DNA of 64,000 nucleotides from an uncultured Myxococcales bacterium (GTDB taxonomy: Bacteria > Myxococcota_A > UBA9042 > DTJE01): assembly GCA_903936705.1 (NCBI GenBank), contig CAIZWN010000070.1, positions 62,001 to 126,000 on the forward strand. Direction: 5' to 3'. The position numbers were made by a program, and so were the translations under genes. The notes below the pieces were generated by a model. That model ran no database searches, was not told the origin of the DNA, and was given only the letters and a program-made list of their open reading frames with translations. Of the stretch, positions 8,468 through 17,106 are shown one piece after another. Numbering within the stretch: the stretch's first letter is position 1; each line of letters begins with the position of its first letter.

Positions 8468-9124
8468 TTACTGCGGGCACGTCTGGGGGCAGTAGGGGTC
8501 CTTGGGGACCTTGTCGCACGTCTTGTTGTCGCACAGCAGCAACTGGACCAGCTTCAGCGGCAGGCATCCCATCAACTTGCCACCAGCGTTGTCCACGACG
8601 CCCAGGTCCGGGCAGCCATAGTCGGCCCTGCCGCAGTCCGCGTCGGTCGCACAGACCTTGACGCAAAGTTTCGGGAAACCTTCTGAAACCGCGTTGGCAT
8701 CGGCGCATTTCGCGCTGGCATCCGGGCCGCATTCATCGTCCGTCGAGCAGCCGATATAGGAACACATGCCGCCAGGGGCCTCGAGGTTCGGGTTCAACAG
8801 TTTCAGGAATTCGGTGGTCAGGCAGGACATCGTCCAGCACTGATCGTCGGTCTCGCAGGCCGAGCCGGTTGGGCGATCCTTTTCCGGCAGCGGGACGTCA
8901 ACCTGCGTGTCGGTCGTCGTCTCGGCCGCAACGTCGGACGTCGTGTCGGTTACCACGTCAATCGTCTCGGCCGGCAGAACATCGACCGGTCCAAGGTCGT
9001 CAGCCACCTCGGGCGCAACGTCCATGAACCAAAGGTCGGTGCCTGAGATCCGAGCCGAATAGCAGCCGGCACCCACCGGCAAGGTCAGCATCGCGGCCAG
9101 AGCGACCAAGGGAACTCGAGCCAT
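8468..9124 (-). CDS. Cys-rich lipoprotein with Asp/Thr linker
   Basis: 218 residues: signal peptide with lipobox VGAGC (Cys21), a linker of about 50 residues rich in Asp, Val and Thr, then a globular part with more than a dozen Cys in short CxxDxxC-type modules (for example CETDDQC, CSTDDEC and CATDADC). Such Asp-containing Cys modules recur in myxobacterial secreted proteins. GGGAGGGG precedes the ATG. First gene of a two-gene unit with the porin-like protein. Function unknown. Confidence 0.75.
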   Translation of the reverse strand: MARVPLVALAAMLTLPVGAGCYSARISGTDLWFMDVAPEVADDLGPVDVLPAETIDVVTDTTSDVAAETTTDTQVDVPLPEKDRPTGSACETDDQCWTMSCLTTEFLKLLNPNLEAPGGMCSYIGCSTDDECGPDASAKCADANAVSEGFPKLCVKVCATDADCGRADYGCPDLGVVDNAGGKLMGCLPLKLVQLLLCDNKTCDKVPKDPYCPQTCPQ

Positions 9125-9154
9125 GCCACCCCTCCCGGCAGAGCGTTACGGGGG

Positions 9155-9183
9155 ATTTGACACGGGTGCCAACGGCCTGTCAA
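9155..9183 (-). promoter_or_regulatory. Sigma-70 promoter for the lipoprotein/porin pair
   Basis: The minus strand reads TTGACA, 17 bases, TCAAAT: a perfect -35 and a 4/6 -10 box. Predicted transcription start is near 9148, a short leader before the ATG at 9124. Confidence 0.45.
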
Positions 9184-9335
9184 GGAATTCTGGTTGGTAC
9201 GGGTGGGTTGTGTCTGATTCTAGGGAAAAAACCTCTTTTCCCGGGTTTCCGCGTTGTATGTTTCTGGTATTCTCCCGCCCAGGTGGCGCCGGGGAGACCG
9301 GGCGCATTTGTTGGCTTGCCGCGTCGGAGGATGCC

Positions 9336-10340
9336 ATGCGCCAGTTCGAATTGATCAACTCGTTCAGGGTGAAGGCCCGCAAGCAGGTAAAGCACGTTGT
9401 GCTGCCCGAGGGCAACGAGTCGCGCACGGTCCAGGCGGCTGCGCAGGTGGCAGAACTGGGTGTTGCCAGGGTCACGTTGCTGGGCTGCGAGGACGAAATC
9501 CGAAAGGTGGCTGCCGAACAGAAGGTCGACCTGAAGGGCGTCGGGGTGCTGGACCCGGCCAAATCCGACCTGCTGGAAAAATACGTCGCTTCCTATTATG
9601 AAATGCGCCGGCACAAGGGTGTGTCCATGGACCAGGCGCGCCAGGCGGTTCTGGACCCGATCGTGTTCGGTACGATGATGGTTCATCTGGGTGACGCGGA
9701 CGGTCTGGTGTCGGGCGCCGAACATTCGACCGCCCATACGATTCGGCCGGCTCTTCAGATCATCAAGACGGCTCCAGGCATCAGCATCGTTTCGTCGGCG
9801 TTCATCATGCTCGTTCCGGACTGCGAGTTCGGCGAGGAAGGCATGTTCGTATTCGCCGACTGCGCGGTTACCCCGAACCCGAACGCCGAGGAACTGGCGG
9901 CCATCGCCCTGTCGTCCGCCGAGACGGCGAAAGTTTTGTGCGGCATGACGCCGCGCGTCGCAATGCTGTCCTTCAGCACCAGGGGCAGTGCCGAGCACGA
10001 ACTGGTAGACAAGGTCACGAAGGCCACCGAGATCGCCAGGGCGAAGGCGCCTACGCTTGAGATCGACGGCGAGCTTCAGGCGGACGCGGCACTGGTGGCC
10101 AAGGTTGGCCAGAAGAAGTGTCCGGGGTCGCCGGTTGCCGGCCGTGCCAACGTCCTTGTCTTCCCTGATCTTCAGTCTGGCAATATTGGCTACAAACTGG
10201 TCGAGCGGTTGGCCAAGGCGTCGGCCATCGGCCCGTTTCTCCAGGGCATGAAGAAGCCCGTCAACGACCTGTCCCGCGGCTGTTCGGTCGAGGACATCGT
10301 CAATGTGGTTACCATAACGGCAGTACAGGCACAGGGCTGA
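9336..10340 (+). CDS. pta: Phosphate acetyltransferase
   Basis: A 334-residue single-domain Pta, converting acetyl-CoA and phosphate to acetyl phosphate. The sequence opens with the family's KHVVLPEG and ESRTVQAA, and contains VSGAEHSTAHTIRPALQ and MLSFSTRGS, hallmark stretches of the PTA/PTB fold. It lacks the long N-terminal DRTGG/BioD-like domains of the E. coli enzyme. The frame is open to 9123, but GGAGG at 9326-9330 fixes the start at 9336. ackA begins 72 bases after its stop, so the two form the acetate/ATP pathway unit. Confidence 0.95.
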   Translation: MRQFELINSFRVKARKQVKHVVLPEGNESRTVQAAAQVAELGVARVTLLGCEDEIRKVAAEQKVDLKGVGVLDPAKSDLLEKYVASYYEMRRHKGVSMDQARQAVLDPIVFGTMMVHLGDADGLVSGAEHSTAHTIRPALQIIKTAPGISIVSSAFIMLVPDCEFGEEGMFVFADCAVTPNPNAEELAAIALSSAETAKVLCGMTPRVAMLSFSTRGSAEHELVDKVTKATEIARAKAPTLEIDGELQADAALVAKVGQKKCPGSPVAGRANVLVFPDLQSGNIGYKLVERLAKASAIGPFLQGMKKPVNDLSRGCSVEDIVNVVTITAVQAQG

Positions 10341-10412
10341 AATTGGGCGGGGCGGCTGGTCCTCGTCGGACGTCGCCCTCGTTCCATGTCTTTTGATGCG
10401 GAGGCAACGCAG

Positions 10413-11753
10413 ATGATCATTCTTTCGCTGAACTCGGGTTCCAGTTCCCTGAAGTACCAGGTCTTCGATTACGAGAAGGAGGAAACCCTGTCGACCGGTA
10501 TCGTCGAGCGCGTCACGGTCGGCGACTCGTTCATAAAGTTCTGCCGGCACGGCGGGGCGGCCCAGACCATCGGGCATGAGTGCCATGACCACCGTGCGGC
10601 GATGAAGCTGATCCTCCAGGTCATCACGGACCCGGAAACCGGGGTGCTGAAGAGCCTGGACGAGATCGCGGCGGTCGGTCATCGCGTGGTCCACGGCGGC
10701 GAATTCTTTGCGCGGTCTGTGCTGATCGACGACGAGGTTGTTCGGATCGTAAAGTCCCTGTACTCGTTGGCGCCGCTGCACAACCCGCCGAACGTTCTGG
10801 GGATCGAGGCGGCCCGCGAGGTCATGCCGACCGTCCCGCACGTGGCGGTCCTGGACACTGCGTGGCACCAGACGATGCCTGCGCACACGTACACCTACGC
10901 GTTGCCGCACGAGTGGTACGAAAAACATGGCGTCCGCCGCTACGGCTTCCACGGTACGTCGCTGCTGTATTGTGCCAAGAGGGCCGCGGTCCTTATGGGC
11001 AAAGACCCGCTGCAGACGAATCTGGTGATCCTGCACATCGGTAACGGCGCGTCCGCGAATGCCGTCAGGAACGGCCTTTCGTACGACACCTCGATGGGTT
11101 TGACACCGCTGGAAGGCCTGGTGATGGGCACTCGCGCCGGCGATCACGACGCAGCCATCGACCTGGCGATGATGGAAAAACTGGGCAAGACTCCCAAGGA
11201 AATGAACGACATTCTGAACAAGAAGTCGGGCATCTATGGCATTACGGCCGGCAAGTGGTCCGACCGGCGCGATGTCGAGATCGCCTCGAAGGAGGGCGAC
11301 AAGCTGGCGCAACTGGCCATCGACGTCGAGGTGCACCGTCTGAAGAAGTACGTCGGCGCTTACATGGCGGCTATCGGCGGGGCGGACGCGCTGGTCTTCA
11401 CTGCAGGCGTAGGCGAGATGTCCGCGATGGTTCGCCAGCGGACCTGCGAGGGTCTGGAGTTCCTGGGGATCAAGCTGGATCTGCAGCGCAACGAAATGGC
11501 CCGCACGCGAAACGCCGAGTTGCTGATCAGCAGCGAGGATTCAAAGGTCAAGGTGTTCATCATTCCGACCGACGAGGAACGAGTAATCATCGAGGATACG
11601 GTCGCCATCATGAACGGGACCTATGACGATCACACCAAGTTCGTGTACCCCTTCCAGAAGGCCGGTTATATCAACAGCCAGCGCTTGAAGGAGTTCGAGC
11701 GTGAATGCGAGAAACGCCCGCTGCTGGGAAGCCTGGAAGTGAAGCCTGCGTAA
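10413..11753 (+). CDS. ackA: Acetate kinase
   Basis: A 446-residue ASKHA-family kinase that interconverts acetyl phosphate plus ADP with acetate plus ATP. Signature segments are NSGSSSLKYQ at the N-terminus, VGHRVVHGGE, GFHGTSLLY, and the DTSMGLTPLEGLVMGTRAGD substrate loop. GGAGG 8 bases upstream selects the ATG at 10413. It is about 45 residues longer than the usual 400; the excess is a charged C-terminal tail after the last conserved block (DEERVI). Follows pta. Confidence 0.96.
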   Translation: MIILSLNSGSSSLKYQVFDYEKEETLSTGIVERVTVGDSFIKFCRHGGAAQTIGHECHDHRAAMKLILQVITDPETGVLKSLDEIAAVGHRVVHGGEFFARSVLIDDEVVRIVKSLYSLAPLHNPPNVLGIEAAREVMPTVPHVAVLDTAWHQTMPAHTYTYALPHEWYEKHGVRRYGFHGTSLLYCAKRAAVLMGKDPLQTNLVILHIGNGASANAVRNGLSYDTSMGLTPLEGLVMGTRAGDHDAAIDLAMMEKLGKTPKEMNDILNKKSGIYGITAGKWSDRRDVEIASKEGDKLAQLAIDVEVHRLKKYVGAYMAAIGGADALVFTAGVGEMSAMVRQRTCEGLEFLGIKLDLQRNEMARTRNAELLISSEDSKVKVFIIPTDEERVIIEDTVAIMNGTYDDHTKFVYPFQKAGYINSQRLKEFERECEKRPLLGSLEVKPA

Positions 11754-11798
11754 CTGGAATCACGGTCATCAGGGCCTGTCCGGCCCAAGGCACGAAAG

Positions 11799-12677
11799 CT
11801 AACCAACCCACGTCCCCGACAGGTAGGCCTTCTTCCCGTCCTTGTCGCGAAGGTCGAATGCAAAGCCGCCATCGGTGGTCGAGACGCCGAAAACGGTAGC
11901 TGCAGGCAGCAGCACCGGGCGCTTGAACTCGACCTCCAGGCGGGCGACGGGCGATGGGGCGCGTCCTTCCAAAGCCGCGACGCAGCGCGCCATCGTCCAC
12001 ATTCCGTGCGCGATCGGGCGCGGGAACCCTCCCAGGAGTTTCGCGGTGATCGGCCACAGGTGGATCGGGTTGTAGTCGCCGGACACCTTTGCGTACAGTC
12101 GGCCCTGGTTCGCGGGAACCGTCCATGGCGTGGTCTCGGCCATCGGCGCAGGATCAGTTGGCTTTTGACCCGCTGCCGGCCTTGGGGCACCCTCGGCGGT
12201 CTTCCGTCGGACGAACACCGTGGTCACCGATTCCCATGCGACGTTTCCTCGCACCGAGGCGGCTGTCAGCACGTCGAACTCGAAACCGTTGCGAACCTCT
12301 CGCGTCCCGTCAACAACGACGGCCAGGTCCAGGCGGTCCCCGGCGCGCAGCGTGCCGTGCTGAACTATGGTGTTGCGGGCGTGGATTATTCCCATCGCAG
12401 CTACCGGGAACGACGGGTGTGTCAGGACTGCCAGGTGCAGTGGCGCCGCGAGGATGTGCGGGTAGGTAAGGGGCACTGCGTCCCCCGATGCAAATCCGCA
12501 GACCTGGCGGTACGATGCCAGGCGCCTGGCGTCCAACTCCACACCTTTAATCGAAGCCTCGAAGCGTCCGATGGTATCGCCCGGGCGCAGGCGCTTCTTC
12601 CCGGCGAACAGTGCGCGACGGTAGCCCGCGCCGAGGCTGGGCAGATCTTCAAAATCAAGGCGTACGGTTTCGGCCAT
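11799..12677 (-). CDS. MaoC-like (hot-dog) hydratase family protein
   Basis: A 292-residue double hot-dog protein. The C-terminal half carries the hydratase-2 motif YAKVSGDYNPIH (about 195-206; Asp201, Asn203, His206) followed by PIAHGMW, as in MaoC and R-specific enoyl-CoA hydratases; the N-terminal half is a degenerate hot-dog domain, as in fungal and actinobacterial MaoC dehydratases. Acting on an enoyl-CoA or acyl-thioester is expected from the family; the substrate is unknown. GGGAGG upstream selects 12677 rather than the longer open frame to 12782. It converges on ackA. Confidence 0.8.
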   Translation of the reverse strand: MAETVRLDFEDLPSLGAGYRRALFAGKKRLRPGDTIGRFEASIKGVELDARRLASYRQVCGFASGDAVPLTYPHILAAPLHLAVLTHPSFPVAAMGIIHARNTIVQHGTLRAGDRLDLAVVVDGTREVRNGFEFDVLTAASVRGNVAWESVTTVFVRRKTAEGAPRPAAGQKPTDPAPMAETTPWTVPANQGRLYAKVSGDYNPIHLWPITAKLLGGFPRPIAHGMWTMARCVAALEGRAPSPVARLEVEFKRPVLLPAATVFGVSTTDGGFAFDLRDKDGKKAYLSGTWVG

Positions 12678-12871
12678 GGCGGTTCCTCCCTGAATCCCGG
12701 CCCCCTTGCCGGACGCGAGCGAGCATAGGACGGTGCGGCCAGGGGGCGCAAGGGAGATCCGCCTGCTGCGGGTGCACGACATGGCTACCTGGCTACAAAA
12801 GGCAGACTACCGAAGCAAAAAATGGGGTTGAGAATGGATGCTGACGTGGATCCGGGCTATTTCAGTCCTTC

Positions 12872-13435
12872 CTAGCGGTACCCCCCCGACTGCCGCCCGC
12901 TGGTCAGCGCCGAGAAGAGTTTCTGGTAAAGGTCCATGCAGTGACGAACCGTCTTTCTGGCCTCTTCAGGACCCAGGAAGTCCTGGACCAGGACCTCCTT
13001 GTTTTCCAGCTTCTTGTAGTCCTCGAAGAAACGTCGCAGTTCCTCGAGGCGGTGGGGCGGCAGTTCCGTGATTTGCGTGAAGTGCTGGTATTCAGGGTCG
13101 TCCAGGTGGATGCAGATGATCTTTTCGTCGTTGTCGCCCTGGTCCAGCATCGTCATCATCCCGATCGGTCGAACGCGCAGGATGCTCAATGGAACAACCT
13201 GTTCCTGCATCAGGACCAGAACGTCCAACGGGTCGTGGTCGTCGCCCAGCGTCTGCGGAACGAAGCCGTAGTTTGCAGGGTACATGACCGACGAGTACAG
13301 GACTCGGTCTACCCGTACAAGGCCAGTTGCCTTGTCCATCTCGTACTTGACCTTGCTGCCCTTCGGGATCTCGATGACGCACTGGAATTCCTCGGGCGCT
13401 TCGGGACCCACTGAGACGTCGTGCCAGGGATGCAT
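12872..13435 (-). CDS. ppa: Inorganic pyrophosphatase, family I
   Basis: 187 residues, hydrolysing pyrophosphate to phosphate and so pulling activation reactions forward. The core is typical of soluble family I enzymes: [24 protein letters not shown], and the metal-binding DDHDPLD at 65-71. Length agrees with the family (about 175-190). Monocistronic as far as spacing shows. Confidence 0.95.
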   Translation of the reverse strand: MHPWHDVSVGPEAPEEFQCVIEIPKGSKVKYEMDKATGLVRVDRVLYSSVMYPANYGFVPQTLGDDHDPLDVLVLMQEQVVPLSILRVRPIGMMTMLDQGDNDEKIICIHLDDPEYQHFTQITELPPHRLEELRRFFEDYKKLENKEVLVQDFLGPEEARKTVRHCMDLYQKLFSALTSGRQSGGYR

Positions 13436-13740
13436 GGTTGGCTCCTAGTGTGAACCGTGCCGACTCGATGCACCCCCCCGGAAAGCGTGGAAACCTAGGC
13501 GCCTCGGGCCGGTTCGGGGCCTAGGATGCTGTTTTGATGACGGCTCGTCAAGGAATAGTCCCGGATATCGGCGTGGCTTCTCGCGATAAGCTGGTCGCAC
13601 GAATGGATTCGGTGATTGGGGGAGAAGGGACCAACGAGGTGCAGCGGATGCTGATTGCGCGGCACCTGCTGGGCCTGCGGTGACTTGACGTTTGGCGTTT
13701 GCCAAAGCAGCATCTTGAATCCTGCACTTTGGGTGATGCA
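13436..13740. other. Intergenic gap with inverted repeat
   Basis: About 305 bases without a recognised gene. A perfect 6-bp inverted repeat, TTTGGC at 13691-13696 and GCCAAA at 13701-13706 with loop GTTT, sits 35 bases before the DUF2231-like gene and directly after a TTGACG (13685-13690), so it could be an operator over a weak promoter. A 48-codon plus-strand frame at 13537-13683 has no ribosome binding site and unremarkable codon use; I do not call it a gene. Confidence 0.4.
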
Positions 13741-14367
13741 ATGAGCCGACTGCTGCCTTCAATCGTTCTGCCGATATTGCTGCTGGCCTATGGGACGTTG
13801 CTGGCGCAGGCGGCGCCGACACCGGTTGCGGGAAAGGCGTCGACGGCGGGAGACGTAGAGGAGATCGAGGATGTGCAGGCCGTCGAGGTCGTGCAGACGC
13901 CGGCCCGGGCGGGCGGTGATGCGGTGCGCGGCGGTTGGGCTGATATAGCGGGCCGTTTCCACAACGCCGTGGTCCATTTGCCGATCGGGTGGCTGTTGAT
14001 GGTGCTGCTGCTGGACGTGCTGGCGTTTGTCCTGCGCAGGAAGGAACTGGAGTCTGCCGGTCTGTGGGTGCTTGGTGGAGCCTTGCTGTCGTTCGTGCCT
14101 GGGGTGGCTACCGGCCTTCTGCGGGAAGACTTTGTCGCGCAGACTTCCGAGGTGCAGAAACTGATCACCACCCACGCAACCCTGATTTTTGTAACCGCCG
14201 GCTTGGCAACTGCTGCGTTCCTGTGGCGGATTCTGTTTGGCAAGGATCTTTCCGGTGCGAAGAAGGGCGTCTACCTTGCGTTGATCGCCAGTGCCGCAGT
14301 GCTGGTCGGAATCGCCGGGCACTGGGGCGGCAAGATCGCCTGGGGTATCGACTATCTTCCTTTCTGA
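13741..14367 (+). CDS. DUF2231-like membrane protein
   Basis: 208 residues. A signal-anchor at the N-terminus, an acidic Val/Glu linker, then four hydrophobic helices. The first carries FHNAVVHLPIGW, and the end reads GHWGGKIAWG, both matching the DUF2231 family of small integral membrane proteins often found beside cytochromes c; His residues facing the membrane suggest a redox or haem role, unproven. Start ATG 13741 with a weak GGGTGA upstream. Confidence 0.7.
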   Translation: MSRLLPSIVLPILLLAYGTLLAQAAPTPVAGKASTAGDVEEIEDVQAVEVVQTPARAGGDAVRGGWADIAGRFHNAVVHLPIGWLLMVLLLDVLAFVLRRKELESAGLWVLGGALLSFVPGVATGLLREDFVAQTSEVQKLITTHATLIFVTAGLATAAFLWRILFGKDLSGAKKGVYLALIASAAVLVGIAGHWGGKIAWGIDYLPF

Positions 14368-14487
14368 CGGCCGGGAGCCAAGCTTTCCTGCGCCATGATT
14401 GAGGCAACAAGGAATTGATTTCGGGGGCGGTGTCCCTTTTTCCCAGGACTGCGATAAACTTTGTCCTCGCTTTGGCCTTTTCGGCCC

Positions 14488-14507
14488 CCCCCCTTTTTTA
14501 AGGGGGG
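14488..14507. repeat. C6TT-TTTT-AAG6 palindrome in leader
   Basis: An 8-bp perfect stem (CCCCCCTT / AAGGGGGG) with a TTTT loop, 55 bases upstream of the acyl-CoA ligase ATG. It is not followed by a T-run on the plus strand, so it is not a canonical terminator for the upstream gene. Similar C-run/G-run palindromes are scattered as small interspersed repeats in many deltaproteobacterial genomes. Confidence 0.5.
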
Positions 14508-14562
14508 TAGTTCTTTCGAGAGGCTCAACGGGTCTTCTATTCTCTTGCCAGGAGAACGGATC

Positions 14563-16374
14563 ATGGTAACCAATCCCGAGTGGTTTGATCACCCGACCAA
14601 CCTGGTTGACCTGTGGGAGGACAGCGCAAGATCATTTGCCGACCGTCCCCTGTTCGGCACTCGGGGGACCGACGGTTACTTCCATTGGGTTACCTATGGC
14701 GAGGTTGCAGGTCGCGTCCACGCCCTGCGAGCAGGCCTTGCCTGCCTTGGCGTCGGTCCTGGCGATGCGGTGGGCTTCATAGCGAACAACCGTCCGGAGT
14801 GGGCCATCGCGGCCTTCGCCACCTTCGGTCTTGGTGCCAGGTTCGTGCCCATGTACGAGGCCGAACTGCCGTCGGTCTGGAGGTACATCCTGCAGGACGC
14901 CGAGGTAAAGGTCCTGATGGTCGCCGGTCAGAAGGTACTGGAGATGCTTGGGGATCGATCGGACCTCTCGGCGCTGGAACACGTTGTGGTCATTGACGGT
15001 GGGGGCGAGGACAGCCTGGCGGTGCTTGAACAGGTCGGTCGAGGCAGCCCGGTCGCGGCACATCACCCGGACCCAATGGACGTCGCCACACTGATCTACA
15101 CCTCTGGCACTACCGGCGAGCCGAAGGGAGTGCTGCTGACACACGGCAACTTCACGACGAATTGCCAGGCCGGCCGCCATCTGTACCCGTTCCTGGGGCC
15201 GGAGGATCGCAGCCTGTCCATCCTTCCGTGGGCGCACGTCTACGGTCAGACGGGCGAGTTGTATCACTTCATAAGTTTTGGCGGCTCGATAGGCGTTGCT
15301 GGCGGTCCTGCCTCGATTGCCAACGACCTGATAGAGGTTCGCCCCACGTATCTCATCACCGTGCCGCGTGTTTTCAACCGCATCTACGACGGCGTCTGGG
15401 CGTCGCTGCGTGATCACGGTGGCTTGAAACTGAAGCTGTTCGAGGCGGCTGTTGCCGCTGCGCGCCGCAAGCGCGAGACCGGTCGGTCGGGCCTGAAATT
15501 TCGGCTTCTTGACAAGCTGGTCTTCCAGAAGGTTCGCGATCGTTTCGGTGGCCGCCTGTGCGGTGCGTTGTCTGGCAGCGCAAAGATGAACGTCGAGATA
15601 GCGCAGTTCTTCTTCGACATCGGGATCCCTGTGTATGACTGCTATGGCCTGACGGAAACGTCGCCGGCCGTCAGTATGAACTGCCCGTCGGCGCACAAGC
15701 TGGGCAGCGTTGGACGGCCCGTCGAGAAGGTGACAGTCGTCATTGATCGCAGCCGTGTCGATGACGACAGCGGCGAGGGCGAGATCATCGTATACGGGCC
15801 GAACGTGATGCTGGGCTACCATAACAAGCCGCAAGCGACTGCCGACGTGATGACCTCGGATGGCGGCTTCCGGACAGGCGATCGCGGGAAGCTGGACGAG
15901 GATGGTTTCCTTCATATCACGGGGCGGTTCAAGGAACAGTACAAGCTGGAGAACGGCAAGTACGTCTTCCCTGGGGCCGTCGAGGAAGAGATCAAACTGA
16001 TTCCCTACGTGCTGAACGTGATGGTCTTCGGTGAGGGTCGGGCGTTCAACGAGTGCCTGGTGGTGCCCGATCTTGCCCGTCTGAGACAGCACGGGAAGGA
16101 ACTGGGTCTGTCGGTCGATCCCGAAGCGATGCTGCTGGCCGACGATGCGATCGGACGCCAGGTCAGGCACCTGGTGGGCCTGGATATTGCGAACCACCTG
16201 CTGGGCCGCTTCGCTTCATACGAGATCCCGCGACGCTTTCATTTTGCAGTCGAGGACTTCACGGTGGCAAACGGGCTGCTGACCCAGACGCTGAAACTGA
16301 AGCGCAAGGCCGTGATGGAGCGCTTTGCCGACCTGCTTCAGGGGGCGGGCGACGAGACGTTGGACAGTTTGTGA
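14563..16374 (+). CDS. Long-chain acyl-CoA synthetase (AMP-forming)
   Basis: A 603-residue ANL-superfamily ligase. The ATP/phosphate loop YTSGTTGEPKG starts near residue 178, the adenylation motif YGLTE near 361, and GFRTGDRG with a following GRFKEQYKLENGKYV hinge marks the C-terminal domain. The long-chain (FadD/FAA) subgroup is suggested by the length and by the ALSGSAKMN and LENGKYVFP segments. It activates fatty acids to acyl-CoA for beta-oxidation or lipid synthesis. AGGAGA selects the ATG at 14563; the frame is open further upstream to 14461 but without a ribosome site. Confidence 0.9.
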   Translation: MVTNPEWFDHPTNLVDLWEDSARSFADRPLFGTRGTDGYFHWVTYGEVAGRVHALRAGLACLGVGPGDAVGFIANNRPEWAIAAFATFGLGARFVPMYEAELPSVWRYILQDAEVKVLMVAGQKVLEMLGDRSDLSALEHVVVIDGGGEDSLAVLEQVGRGSPVAAHHPDPMDVATLIYTSGTTGEPKGVLLTHGNFTTNCQAGRHLYPFLGPEDRSLSILPWAHVYGQTGELYHFISFGGSIGVAGGPASIANDLIEVRPTYLITVPRVFNRIYDGVWASLRDHGGLKLKLFEAAVAAARRKRETGRSGLKFRLLDKLVFQKVRDRFGGRLCGALSGSAKMNVEIAQFFFDIGIPVYDCYGLTETSPAVSMNCPSAHKLGSVGRPVEKVTVVIDRSRVDDDSGEGEIIVYGPNVMLGYHNKPQATADVMTSDGGFRTGDRGKLDEDGFLHITGRFKEQYKLENGKYVFPGAVEEEIKLIPYVLNVMVFGEGRAFNECLVVPDLARLRQHGKELGLSVDPEAMLLADDAIGRQVRHLVGLDIANHLLGRFASYEIPRRFHFAVEDFTVANGLLTQTLKLKRKAVMERFADLLQGAGDETLDSL

Positions 16375-16488
16375 TTCCAGACAGCATTTTCAGCGCTGGA
16401 ACGTTCGTGTGCTGGTGACCAAACCTCGCCTGGTCACTCTGGGCCGTCGCCACCGGCTTTTCGAGGTCCCTGTGGATTTTATCTACGA

Positions 16489-17106
16489 CTACCGGGTCAA
16501 TGCCGTGAACAGGTTCTCCAGCAGTTGCAGCGCGTCCTGCGGCATGGCGGCCCGCCCAGGCAGGCTTACCTGACAGGCGCCTTTCACTGCGTTCACCAGT
16601 ACCAGGGGCATGTTTCCCAGCAGCGTAACGGGGGCCGCAACAACAGGAAGGTTCTGGCGTACGGCCTCTTCGGCGACTGACCAGACCCGGGGACGATCAT
16701 CGGGCGGGTGCATGAAATGGCGTCCATCCCAACAAAGAATTGCTGCGCGACACGACTCCAGCAGTTCGATGCCGTCGAATGTGGTCAGCAGCGTTGCGGT
16801 TCCGTCCATGCGAACGCCGTCGTACGGACCTGGTGATGATTGTTTCGGGAACCGTCCCGACAGGCCGGCGTTGGGCGACGGCAGGTAACGGACCGGCATC
16901 CAGTCGAACAGGCTGGAAATGCTGCCTCGGGCCTCGTGGCGCAGTGTTCCCGAATCGTTCCACAGCGCGTAGACGCCGGGTGGTGATTGTGTCGTGAACC
17001 GGTCGAACGCATCAAGGGCCCTGGCGTCGTCCAGGCCCAGCCGTGCGGCGTGCAGTTCACGCAGGACGACACCGCTGGACGTCTTTTTCAGGGTGGTGAA
17101 CCGCAT
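16489..17106 (-). CDS. pabC: Aminodeoxychorismate lyase-like (class IV aminotransferase)
   Basis: 205 residues. Short for PabC (about 270), but the layout fits the PLP class IV fold: an N-terminal 'HAARLG' segment, a central Lys (PKQSS) where the PLP lysine is expected, then a segment ending in DGRHFMHPP in place of the usual Asn-Leu-Phe...DG...TPP, and VNAVKG where PabC has a 'NSLRG' loop. It would release pyruvate from aminodeoxychorismate to give p-aminobenzoate. The start at 17106 lies inside the 3' end of pabB (19-base overlap), supporting translational coupling. Family assignment is by motif and context. Confidence 0.65.
   Translation of the reverse strand: MRFTTLKKTSSGVVLRELHAARLGLDDARALDAFDRFTTQSPPGVYALWNDSGTLRHEARGSISSLFDWMPVRYLPSPNAGLSGRFPKQSSPGPYDGVRMDGTATLLTTFDGIELLESCRAAILCWDGRHFMHPPDDRPRVWSVAEEAVRQNLPVVAAPVTLLGNMPLVLVNAVKGACQVSLPGRAAMPQDALQLLENLFTALTR

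Noticed and set aside
9180-11336. 718-codon minus-strand open frame over pta-ackA
   Set aside because: Antisense shadow of two clearly conserved genes; its translation is Arg/Gln/His-rich without domains.
13537-13683. 48-codon plus-strand gene
   Set aside because: No ribosome binding site, weak codon bias and no recognised family.
14488-14507. Rho-independent terminator of the DUF2231-like gene
   Set aside because: The T-run is the loop, not after the stem, and it lies about 120 bases past the stop inside the next leader.
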